This document shows, piece after piece, positions 15,572-22,976 of a stretch of DNA of 64,000 nt. The DNA comes from Oscillospiraceae bacterium (lineage in GTDB: Bacteria > Bacillota > Clostridia > Oscillospirales > Oscillospiraceae). Made by a program: the position numbers and the translations under genes. Below the pieces are notes generated by a model, which saw nothing but the letters and a program-made list of their open reading frames with translations, searched no databases and was not told the DNA's origin. Every line of letters starts with the position of its first letter. Position 1 is the first letter of the stretch. The DNA lies in contig JABLYK010000006.1 of NCBI GenBank assembly GCA_018265835.1, forward strand, positions 1 to 64,000, in the 5' to 3' direction.

Positions 15572-17088
15572 TCCTGACCACCTCCGAGAATGGCGGTGAT
15601 GTCAGCCAGTACGCGGTCGATCTCCGCGTTCAGAGAAGCGCGTTCTTCCTGATAACGCTGAATCAGGTCCATAGGTGCCAGGATTTCTTCCTCGATGTGG
15701 GGGTAGCCACACTGGTCCAGGTTGTAGCCCAGTTCTTCCGTCAACTGCTGTACCGTGAACTTCTTTGCCTTATCAAAACCATCCACGGTGATTTCCTGAC
15801 GGTTATTCCACCATTCCACTACCGGCGCAAAATGCTCCAACTTCATGGGCTTGGTCTTGGAGAAATGCTTGTACCCCTCCGGCATATCCAGACGGTAGAA
15901 CCAGGTTTCCGCGGTCGCACCTGTGCGGTCAAAGAAGAGAATATTGGTGGTGATAGAGGTATAGGGTGCAAAAACACTGCCCGGCATACGAATGATGGTA
16001 TGCAGGTTGAATTCGGACAGCAGTTTCTTTTTGATATTCACCTTGGCATTGTCGGTGCCGAACAGGAAGCCGTCGGGCAGGATAACTGCGGCACGCCCGT
16101 TCTTTTTAAGGCGGTACATAATGACCGACATAAAGAGGTCTGCCGTCTCGCTACTTGCAAGGTCAGCAGGGAAATGATTCTTTACGTCCGCCTTTTCGCT
16201 GCCGCCGTAGGGAGGGTTCATAAGAATGACGTCAAACTGATCGTCCACGGTGTAGTCCAGCACGTCTTTCAGCAGGGTGTTATCATGGAATACACGGGGA
16301 ATATCCAGGCCATGCAGCAAAAGGTTGGTGATGCAAAGCATGTACGGAAACTGCTTTTTCTCGATACCGTAAATGGAATCGCCATATTTCTTGGCGTCGG
16401 CGGTGCTTTGCACCTGTTTCTGCAGCTCTTTCAGCCAGCTAACAATGAAGCCACCTGTACCGCAGGCGAAATCGGCCATGGTTTCACCGATTTTAGGCTG
16501 GATCATCTGTGCCATAAAGTCGGTAACAGCACGAGGGGTATAGAATTCACCTGCGCTGCCCGCACTTTGAAGCTCTTTCAGAATGGACTCATAGATATCA
16601 CCAAAGGCGTGGCTTTCCTCATAATCGGAGAGATCAAGCTCGTCAATGACATTGATGACCTGTCGAAGCAAAACACCGTCTTTCATGTACTGATTGGCAT
16701 CGGCAAAAGTGGTCTGCACGATGGCTTTTTTGATAGGGGTTTCGGAAGTAACCTTAATTCCCTCAATCAAAACCTTGCCTTCGGAATCTTTAATATCCTT
16801 GCCTTTCAAGACTGGGAACAGAGTGTTGTTGACAAACTCCAACAGCTGGTCGCCAGTCAGTGCAGTACCGGATTTATCATCCACTGCCCAGTTCTGCCAG
16901 CGGCAAACTTCCGGGATTATAGATGTGTAGCCCTCATCGTCAAATTCCCAGTCCTGCTCCTTGGCATCATATACTTTAAGGAAAAGCATCCACGCAATCT
17001 GCTCAATGCGCTGGGCATCGCCATTGATACCAGCGTCATTGCGCATGATGTCACGCAGCCTTTTCACAAATCCTGATAAGTTACTCAT
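15568..17088 (-). CDS. hsdM: Type I DNA methyltransferase HsdM
   Basis: A 506-residue N6-adenine methyltransferase of a type I restriction system. The helical N-terminal domain (1-150) precedes the SAM-binding motif I DFACGTGGF at 206-214 and the catalytic motif IV NPPYGG at 291-296, as expected for an N6-A enzyme. The C-terminal extension (about 430-506) should contact HsdS. It starts 4 bp after hsdR ends and overlaps hsdS by 4 bp, so the three subunits are tightly coupled. It would protect host DNA by methylating the HsdS target. Confidence 0.96.
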   Translation of the reverse strand: MSNLSGFVKRLRDIMRNDAGINGDAQRIEQIAWMLFLKVYDAKEQDWEFDDEGYTSIIPEVCRWQNWAVDDKSGTALTGDQLLEFVNNTLFPVLKGKDIKDSEGKVLIEGIKVTSETPIKKAIVQTTFADANQYMKDGVLLRQVINVIDELDLSDYEESHAFGDIYESILKELQSAGSAGEFYTPRAVTDFMAQMIQPKIGETMADFACGTGGFIVSWLKELQKQVQSTADAKKYGDSIYGIEKKQFPYMLCITNLLLHGLDIPRVFHDNTLLKDVLDYTVDDQFDVILMNPPYGGSEKADVKNHFPADLASSETADLFMSVIMYRLKKNGRAAVILPDGFLFGTDNAKVNIKKKLLSEFNLHTIIRMPGSVFAPYTSITTNILFFDRTGATAETWFYRLDMPEGYKHFSKTKPMKLEHFAPVVEWWNNRQEITVDGFDKAKKFTVQQLTEELGYNLDQCGYPHIEEEILAPMDLIQRYQEERASLNAEIDRVLADITAILGGGQE

Positions 17089-17091
17089 GGT

Positions 17092-19422
17092 TTATACCGC
17101 CTCGTCCATGTAGATTGCGTCTTCCAATTCCTGTATGGCCTTCAAATAACCAGCCTTGCCGCCGAAATAGCTGGCGATCTTTGCGGGTTTGCCCAGGCGC
17201 ATGAAGGGATCCAGACGCAAAATCTCTGTCTTTTCAATTTCATAAATGCCGGAATTCATATATTTATCCAGCAATGCCTCCAGCACTTCACGGGCAACGC
17301 CGCTGTATTTGCTGAGGAAATCACGCTTCTTTACGTTGTTGGCACGTTCTCTGCGGGTTAAGGGCTTTTTGTCGTAGGCAACGTGGCAAATAAAGTCGAA
17401 GTCGTCAACATCCGCCATACCCTGATCGGCCTTCATAGAAGCTAAATCGATACCGCGCTCCAACAGCATATCCCGGATTTCCCACTTGTTAGGATTCTTT
17501 CGCCATTCACGGATAAAGGCATCCAGAGAGGCATATTCACCGCGGACATTTTCTTTGGTGTAGTCCACGATGCTCTCCTGACGGAGCAGTTTTCCGTTGG
17601 CATCATAGATGGAAACGGTCTTGTGGATGATCTCCACCTTACAGCCATCTCTGCTCACAATGGGCTTTACTTTCGGGGGATTCGGTTCGGGACCAGGACC
17701 AGGACCAGGGCCGGGACCGGGAGGCGGTGACGGTGGATTAGGATCAAAACCAGGATCGATTTCAATGGGGCCATCCCAATCGGGGTCGGCAAACAGCCTA
17801 CTGACATTGCGGAAGTCCATAACCACGAAATGGGTCTTGCCTTCTTTTTCACGCAGACGGGTACCACGACCGATAATCTGCTTGAATTCGGTCATAGAAC
17901 CGATCATCTCATCCAGCACGATAAGCTTGGTCATCTTGCAGTCTGCGCCGGTAGAGAGTAGTTTGGATGTGGTTGCAATCACCGGGTATGGTGCAGAAAC
18001 AGAAATGAAATAATCCAGCTTGCTCTTGCCGTACATATCGCTGCCGGTGATTCGGACAACGTAGTCGGGATTCTGTTTGACCATGTCTGCATTCAGATTC
18101 ACCAACGCCTGCCGCATCCGCTCGGCTGCGTCCTCATTGGCACAGAAGACAATGGTCTTAGCCATACGGTCTGTGCTCTTTAAGTAGCGAGTAATCTCGC
18201 TGGCTACCTGCTGAATGCGGTCTTCGATAATGATGTTGTAGTCGTAATCGCTGTTAGTATAGATGCGATCGGGAATCTCAACGCCGTTTACATCCAGCTG
18301 ACCACGTTGCGGACGCCAGCCATCCCCGATGTCGGTAGTAATGTTGATAACCTTGAAAGGTGCAAGGAATCCATCCTCCACGCCTTCCTTCAAACTGTAG
18401 GTATAGACGGGATCTCCAAAGTAATTGATATTGGAGATGTACTTGGTCTCCTTCGGTGTAGCAGTCATACCGATCTGGGTTGCAGATTTGAAATATTCCA
18501 GAATCAGGCGCCAGCGGCTTTCCTCTTTGGCGGATCCTCTGTGACACTCATCGACGATAATCAGGTCAAAAAAGTCCGGCTGGAACAGCTTGCTGAAATG
18601 TTCTTCACCTTCATCGCCAACCAACTGCTGATACAAGGAAAAGTACACCTGGTGAGAGGTGATGGTGCTGGGGTCATCTTTACTAACGTTAATTTTGTGT
18701 GTAACCTTCTCCAGAGGCGCAAAATCCTGCTGGATAGACTGATCCACAAGAATATTGCGGTCAGCAAGGTACAATATCTTTCGCTTCATGCCGCTCTGCA
18801 ACAGGCGGTAAACAATCTGGAATGCAGTATAGGTCTTACCAGTACCAGTAGCCATAACTAGCAACAAGCGATCCTGGCCGCGAGCGATAGCATCTACCGT
18901 TCTATTAATCGCAATGCGCTGATAGTAACGGGGAGGATACGTATTCTGGCTGCTGTAGTAAGGCTGCTGTTGTGCAGCTTCCTGCTGGGGTGTCAGGCCG
19001 GATTCCAACTTATAACGAGCGATCAGTTCTTCTTCGGTGGGAAATTCATCTAAACCTAACTGACGCTCCAGGCCAGTCAGGAAATCATGCTCAGCAAAAC
19101 CGTCTCCGTTGGAGCTGAACGCAAAAGGAAGATCAAGCATCTGAGCATAGGCCATGGCCTGCTGCAGGCCATGAGAAACACTATGGTTATTATCTTTGGC
19201 TTCGATGATGGCGATAGGGTGATTGGGTGCGAGGTACAGCACATAGTCTGCACGCTTCGGTTTTTCACGCACAACAAAATTGCCCTTCAGATTGATCTTA
19301 CCATCTGTGAGCTTTGTTTCCATCGTGATTTTACTGATATCCCATTTTGCCGTCACAGCGGGAGTGATGAACTGCAACTTGATATCTTCTTCTGACATCA
19401 AGTGTTTCGGAATCATACTCAT
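17092..19422 (-). CDS. hsdR: Type I restriction subunit HsdR with a Gly-Pro linker
   Basis: A 776-residue translocase-nuclease. The N-terminal PD-(D/E)XK nuclease has Asp59 and Glu74-Ala-Lys76 (IIEAKD). The SF2 motor has Walker A ATGTGKT at 191-197, DECH at 291-294, SAT-like MTATP at 319-323 and motif VI IIGRGTR near 516-522. A low-complexity Pro/Gly linker at 557-587 (a run of GP dipeptides flanked by Pro-rich stretches) separates the motor from an EcoEI-type C-terminal domain (590-776) that binds HsdM/HsdS. The start at 19422 follows AGGAGG. It lies 18 bp after a small xre gene. Confidence 0.95.
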   Translation of the reverse strand: MSMIPKHLMSEEDIKLQFITPAVTAKWDISKITMETKLTDGKINLKGNFVVREKPKRADYVLYLAPNHPIAIIEAKDNNHSVSHGLQQAMAYAQMLDLPFAFSSNGDGFAEHDFLTGLERQLGLDEFPTEEELIARYKLESGLTPQQEAAQQQPYYSSQNTYPPRYYQRIAINRTVDAIARGQDRLLLVMATGTGKTYTAFQIVYRLLQSGMKRKILYLADRNILVDQSIQQDFAPLEKVTHKINVSKDDPSTITSHQVYFSLYQQLVGDEGEEHFSKLFQPDFFDLIIVDECHRGSAKEESRWRLILEYFKSATQIGMTATPKETKYISNINYFGDPVYTYSLKEGVEDGFLAPFKVINITTDIGDGWRPQRGQLDVNGVEIPDRIYTNSDYDYNIIIEDRIQQVASEITRYLKSTDRMAKTIVFCANEDAAERMRQALVNLNADMVKQNPDYVVRITGSDMYGKSKLDYFISVSAPYPVIATTSKLLSTGADCKMTKLIVLDEMIGSMTEFKQIIGRGTRLREKEGKTHFVVMDFRNVSRLFADPDWDGPIEIDPGFDPNPPSPPPGPGPGPGPGPEPNPPKVKPIVSRDGCKVEIIHKTVSIYDANGKLLRQESIVDYTKENVRGEYASLDAFIREWRKNPNKWEIRDMLLERGIDLASMKADQGMADVDDFDFICHVAYDKKPLTRRERANNVKKRDFLSKYSGVAREVLEALLDKYMNSGIYEIEKTEILRLDPFMRLGKPAKIASYFGGKAGYLKAIQELEDAIYMDEAV

Positions 19423-19440
19423 GCTTGTCCTCCTTCCGTT

Positions 19441-19650
19441 TTATTTGGATTCGGGAATAAACTCCATTATATCGCCTATATCGCAATCGAGTACTTCACA
19501 GGCTCTACCGAGGATAGCGAGGTTTACCGGTTCGTCGCGGCGAAGTTTTGTCATGGTATTGGGGGCGATATCTGCGGCCTTGCGCAGCTCTGCCTGTGTC
19601 ATCTTTTTATCGATCAATAATTTCCACAGTTTGTTATAAGAAATAGCCAT
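19441..19650 (-). CDS. Small Xre-family regulator of the restriction operon
   Basis: A 69-residue single-domain Cro/C1-type HTH protein. The helix-turn-helix covers about 17-40 (MTQAELRKAADIAPNTMTKL), and the rest is the short helical bundle typical of YozG/SinR-like mini-regulators. It is the first gene of the operon and is followed 18 bp later by hsdR. Because a restriction operon needs delayed or balanced expression, autoregulation of the promoter at 19703-19731 is likely. TTGTAA repeats and a CGCAA/TTGCG palindrome near that promoter could be its operators. Confidence 0.88.
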   Translation of the reverse strand: MAISYNKLWKLLIDKKMTQAELRKAADIAPNTMTKLRRDEPVNLAILGRACEVLDCDIGDIMEFIPESK

Positions 19651-19702
19651 CTTTCTGCCTCCTATAGAGCGATAGCAAAATGCTTACAATATTACAATTT
19701 AC

Positions 19703-19731
19703 AGTATAGCACATATCGTCGAATTATTCAA
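19703..19731 (-). promoter_or_regulatory. Promoter of the xre-hsdRMS operon
   Basis: On the minus strand TTGAAT (19731-19726) is followed after exactly 17 nt by TATACT (19708-19703) with an extended TGn element. Just downstream are three TTGTAA repeats, and just upstream is a CGCAA-TTTG-TTGCG palindrome, both possible Xre operator sites. Confidence 0.7.
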
Positions 19732-20109
19732 GATATTCTCGCAATTTGTTGCGATATTATCTAACAATCCATTCAGGATAAGGGATTTGAACAAAATCGG
19801 TGCTTTTTCAGGCGACAGTCACCATATCGCATATATTTGCGATTGTGTCTGATGTTATTGGGTTCGAATCCACGTTCTATATCGGCTGCATGACTTTTTG
19901 TTGTGGCAAAGGGTAACTAAAAGTATTCGAATCCCGTGGTCTGCTGTTTTGCCAACTTCTTTGCTCTGTAAAGAAACGCAAAAAGTAACACGCTCAATTT
20001 GCCCACAGAACGCAAAAAACTGGGGCTGGCGCGGCCTCAATGGCCGTTCCACCCCCTGTTTCGGCGGTATTTGACTGTATGGAGGGCTATTTTGCCCCGA
20101 AAAGCATGA
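19732..20109. other. Intergenic stretch with T-arm-like sequences
   Basis: No convincing gene is seen; the open frame through it has no family. Two plus-strand stretches, at about 19859-19873 (GGGTTCGAATCCACG) and 19924-19938 (ATTCGAATCCCGTGG), look like tRNA T-arm fragments. They are possible footprints of tRNA-targeted integration next to tRNA-Arg. They run in the opposite orientation to that tRNA. Confidence 0.4.
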
Positions 20110-20146
20110 AAAAACCTCTCTTGTCTTGGTAGACAAAAGAGGTTTC
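20110..20146 (-). terminator. Terminator after tRNA-Arg
   Basis: The minus strand reads a 14-bp stem (AAACCTCTTTTGTC, one mismatch) with a 6-nt loop, followed by a run of six T, directly downstream of the tRNA-Arg 3' end. Confidence 0.8.
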
Positions 20147-20151
20147 TTTTG

Positions 20152-20228
20152 TGGTACGCCCGACGGGATTCGAACCCACGACCTTCAGAGTCGGAGTCTG
20201 ACACTCTATCCAGCTGAGCTACGGGCGC
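20152..20228 (-). tRNA. tRNA-Arg(CCG)
   Basis: On the minus strand the acceptor arms GCGCCCG and CGGGCGT pair perfectly. The T-arm is GTGGG-TTCGAAT-CCCGT-like. The anticodon stem TCAGA/TCTGA encloses the loop CTCCGAC, giving anticodon CCG for the Arg codon CGG. A discriminator A and an encoded CCA follow. It separates the defence island from the core genes. Confidence 0.95.
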
Positions 20229-20247
20229 ATATTCAAAAACAACTGGT

Positions 20248-20276
20248 ATTATAGCAAATCGCTCCGAAAATGTAAA
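20248..20276 (-). promoter_or_regulatory. Promoter of tRNA-Arg
   Basis: On the minus strand TTTACA (20276-20271), a 17-nt spacer, and a perfect TATAAT (20253-20248) lie 19 nt upstream of the mature tRNA 5' end. Confidence 0.8.
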
Positions 20277-20296
20277 GTACAGATTTGCTTTTGCTA

Positions 20297-20325
20297 TTTC
20301 AATTTTTCCGGGCGTATGCTATACT
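20297..20325 (+). promoter_or_regulatory. Promoter of the aldo/keto reductase-recG run
   Basis: An extended -10 (TGCTATACT, hexamer 20320-20325) has a weak -35 TTTCAA (20297-20302) 17 nt upstream. It is divergent from the tRNA-Arg promoter. Confidence 0.55.
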
Positions 20326-20383
20326 GAGTCCAGCTTACCAGATCTCTGCCTGAAAATTTCCGAGAAAGCGAGGGAATCCCGCT

Positions 20384-21412
20384 GTGAAGAAAATTCCACT
20401 CGGCAGCACCGGGCTTTTCGTCTCCAAAACGGCCATGGGCTGCCTGCCCATTCAGCGCCGCAGCACGGAGGACGCCGCAGCCATTCTGCGCGCGGCTTAC
20501 GAGGGCGGCATCAATTACTTCGACACCGCCAACAGCTACACCGACAGCGAGGAAAAAATCGGTCTTGCGCTCTCCGACGTGCGTGAGCACATCGTGCTCT
20601 CCACCAAAAGCCAGGGGCGCGACAAGGCGACCGCCGCCGCACACATCGACCTGAGCCTGCAGCGCATGAAAACCGATTACATCGACCTGTTCCAGTTCCA
20701 CATGGTGCCCGCCGTGCCGGACATCAACGACCCGGACGGCGCATTTGCCGCCGCGCTGGAGGCAAAGCAGGCCGGGAAGATCCGCCACATCGGCGTGACC
20801 ACGCACAAGCTGGACGTGGCCGAAGCATGCATCGAAAGCGGAAACTTCGAAACGCTGCAATACCCGTTCAGCTACATCTCCTCCGAGCGCGAGCTGGATC
20901 TGCCGCGCAAGTGCGCTGCGCGCGGGATGGGCTTCATCGCCATGAAGGGGCTGGCCGGCGGCATGCTCTCCAATGCGCGCGTGTGCCACGCGTTCATGAA
21001 GCAATACGACAATGTGGTGCCCATCTGGGGCATTCAGCACATGGACCAGCTTCAGGAGTGGCTCGCGCTGGCAGACGAGGATCCCTCGCTCGACGAGGCG
21101 ATGCGCGCCGTCATCGAGCAGGACCGTAAAGAGCTTGCCCGCAGCTTCTGCCGCTCGTGCGGGTACTGTATGCCCTGCACTGTCGGCATTGAGATCAGCA
21201 ACTGCGCGCGCATGGACATGCTCCTGCGCCGCAGCCCGTACAAACGGTATCTCACGCCGGAGTGGCGCGCCAAGATGAACCAAATCAACGACTGCATCGA
21301 CTGCGGTCACTGCAAGAGCCGCTGCCCCTACGAGCTGGACACGCCGAATGTGCTCCGCTATATGTTGAAGGACTACAATGAATTCTATGAAGCACACAAA
21401 AACGAGCTGTAA
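20384..21412 (+). CDS. Aldo/keto reductase with C-terminal 4Fe-4S ferredoxin domain
   Basis: A 342-residue fusion. Residues 1-250 form an AKR barrel with the catalytic tetrad Asp47, Tyr52, Lys75 and His106. Residues 255-320 carry ferredoxin-like cysteines: 256, 259, 262 and 265, then 304, 307, 310 and 314 with CPYELDTP after them. This layout occurs in anaerobes that may couple the barrel to iron-sulfur electron transfer. The start is GTG at 20384 with a GAGGG site upstream. Its 3' end overlaps apbE by 35 bp. The physiological substrate is unknown. Confidence 0.88.
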   Translation: MKKIPLGSTGLFVSKTAMGCLPIQRRSTEDAAAILRAAYEGGINYFDTANSYTDSEEKIGLALSDVREHIVLSTKSQGRDKATAAAHIDLSLQRMKTDYIDLFQFHMVPAVPDINDPDGAFAAALEAKQAGKIRHIGVTTHKLDVAEACIESGNFETLQYPFSYISSERELDLPRKCAARGMGFIAMKGLAGGMLSNARVCHAFMKQYDNVVPIWGIQHMDQLQEWLALADEDPSLDEAMRAVIEQDRKELARSFCRSCGYCMPCTVGIEISNCARMDMLLRRSPYKRYLTPEWRAKMNQINDCIDCGHCKSRCPYELDTPNVLRYMLKDYNEFYEAHKNEL

Positions 21413-22439
21413 AACCAGAATCATTGCCCTGCTGATCTGCGTGGGGATGCTGCTGCCTCTTTCCGCCTGCGGAGCGGAAAAGCCCGTCAAGCAGCGGATT
21501 TTCGCCATGGACACGCTCATGGATCTGACGGCCTACGGTAAGAACGCCGAGGCCGGGCTGACCGACGCGATCGCCGCCATCAACGGTCTGAACACCACGC
21601 TCGATCCGGAGCTGGAATCCAGCAAGGTATACGCCATCAACCACGCGCAGGGCGACAGCGTCGTCGTCAACGGTCAGATCGCCAAGATGCTCCAGACCGC
21701 ACAGACCGTCTCGCAGCAGACGGGCGGCGCGCTGGATCTGACGGTATACCCCCTGCTGCGGGCCTGGGGCTTCATCGACGCTGACTACCGCGTGCCCGAC
21801 GAAGCGACCATCGAAGCCCTGCTGGAGCAGGTGGATATGCAGAAGGTGCAGCTCACCGCGATGGGCGACGATGGGAGCTATTTGATGTCCATCCCCGCGG
21901 GCGCAGAGCTGAGCTTCGGCGCGGTCGCCAAGGGCTGTGCCTCCAATTACGCCATCAACGCGATGCGCGCTGCCGGCGTAACGAGCGGCGTGATCTCGCT
22001 GGGCGGAAACGTGCAGACGCTCGGCACGAAGCCGGACGGCAGTGACTGGAACGTCGCCGTGCAGGACCCGAACGACACGGGCAGCTACATTGGCTACGTC
22101 TCCGTCGGCGAGACGGCGGTCATCACCTCCGGCAGCTATCAGCGCTGCTTCACGCAAAACGGCAAGCTGTATCACCACATCATCGACCCCGCCACCGGCG
22201 CGCCGGCGGAAAGCAAGCTCCAGTCCGTGACGATCGTGTGTTCGGACGGAATTTTGGCCGACTGCCTGTCCACGGCGATGTTCGTGCTCGGCGAGACGGA
22301 CGCGCTCGCCTACTGGCGCGAGCACGGCGGGTTTGAAATGATTCTCATCACAACGGACGGCCGCGTCGTGCTCACGAACGGGCTGTACGGCAAGTTCACG
22401 CCAAACGGCGACCGCTACGAGTATTCTTACGTAAAATGA
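21378..22439 (+). CDS. apbE: FAD:protein FMN transferase (ApbE), lipoprotein
   Basis: A 353-residue exported flavin transferase that attaches FMN to threonine residues of redox proteins such as Rnf or Nqr subunits, using FAD. A lipoprotein signal peptide ends at the lipobox LSAC (Cys31). Conserved family segments include MDTLM at 44-48, the GGALDLTVYPLLRAWGF region and YHHIIDPATG. It overlaps the preceding Fe-S reductase and the following glycosylase, so it is translated within the same operon. It probably acts on the outer face of the membrane. Confidence 0.93.
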   Translation: MNSMKHTKTSCKTRIIALLICVGMLLPLSACGAEKPVKQRIFAMDTLMDLTAYGKNAEAGLTDAIAAINGLNTTLDPELESSKVYAINHAQGDSVVVNGQIAKMLQTAQTVSQQTGGALDLTVYPLLRAWGFIDADYRVPDEATIEALLEQVDMQKVQLTAMGDDGSYLMSIPAGAELSFGAVAKGCASNYAINAMRAAGVTSGVISLGGNVQTLGTKPDGSDWNVAVQDPNDTGSYIGYVSVGETAVITSGSYQRCFTQNGKLYHHIIDPATGAPAESKLQSVTIVCSDGILADCLSTAMFVLGETDALAYWREHGGFEMILITTDGRVVLTNGLYGKFTPNGDRYEYSYVK

Positions 22440-22969
22440 CAGAAATGAAGCTTTTGAACAAGGATTTCTTCCGGCGCGACGTGCTGTGCGTCGCGCCGGA
22501 TTTGACAGGCCGGGTGCTTGTGCGCCGGCTGGACGACGGTACGCTGATGCGCCTGCGCATCACAGAGACGGAAGCCTACCGCGGCGAGGCGGACACCGCC
22601 TGCCACGCCTGCCATGGCCGCACGAAGCGCACAGAAACGCTCTATTGCGACGGCGGGACGATCTACGTCTATCTCTGCTACGGGATGCACTGGATGCTGA
22701 ACGTCGTCACAGGCTCCGTAGACGAGCCGCAGGCCGTGCTCATCCGCGCCTGCTCGGACGGGGCGAACGGCCCCGGCAAGCTGACCAAGCGCCTGCAGAT
22801 CGACAAGCGCTTCAACACGCTGGACATTACGGACTGCCCGGCGCTGTGGATCGAGGACGACGGCGCGCGCTTCGCGCTGGAGACGGACACGCGCGTCGGC
22901 ATCGGCTACGCCGCGCCGGAGGATCAGGCGAAGCTGTGGCGCTGGAAATGCGGCGCGCAGGAGAAGTGA
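22436..22969 (+). CDS. DNA-3-methyladenine glycosylase, AAG/MPG family
   Basis: A 177-residue base-excision glycosylase that removes alkylated purines. The catalytic segment TETEAY (43-48, with Glu46 equivalent to the active-site Glu) is followed by the DTACHA and GRT motifs. The GTIYVYLCYGMHWMLNVV core strand and the NGPGKLTK segment match the family. The length is slightly below the usual 190-200. Its ATG overlaps the apbE stop (ATGA). DNA repair fits with recG next door. Confidence 0.93.
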   Translation: MTEMKLLNKDFFRRDVLCVAPDLTGRVLVRRLDDGTLMRLRITETEAYRGEADTACHACHGRTKRTETLYCDGGTIYVYLCYGMHWMLNVVTGSVDEPQAVLIRACSDGANGPGKLTKRLQIDKRFNTLDITDCPALWIEDDGARFALETDTRVGIGYAAPEDQAKLWRWKCGAQEK

Positions 22970-22976
22970 GGTGCCT

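Noticed and set aside
15547..17076. 509-residue plus-strand open frame opposite hsdM
   Set aside because: hsdM on the minus strand has SAM and NPPY motifs and overlaps hsdS; the opposite frame is a shadow.
19855..20136. 93-residue frame in the tRNA-Arg/xre intergenic region
   Set aside because: No family, no ribosome site, and it runs across the T-arm-like pieces; probably a non-coding repeat.
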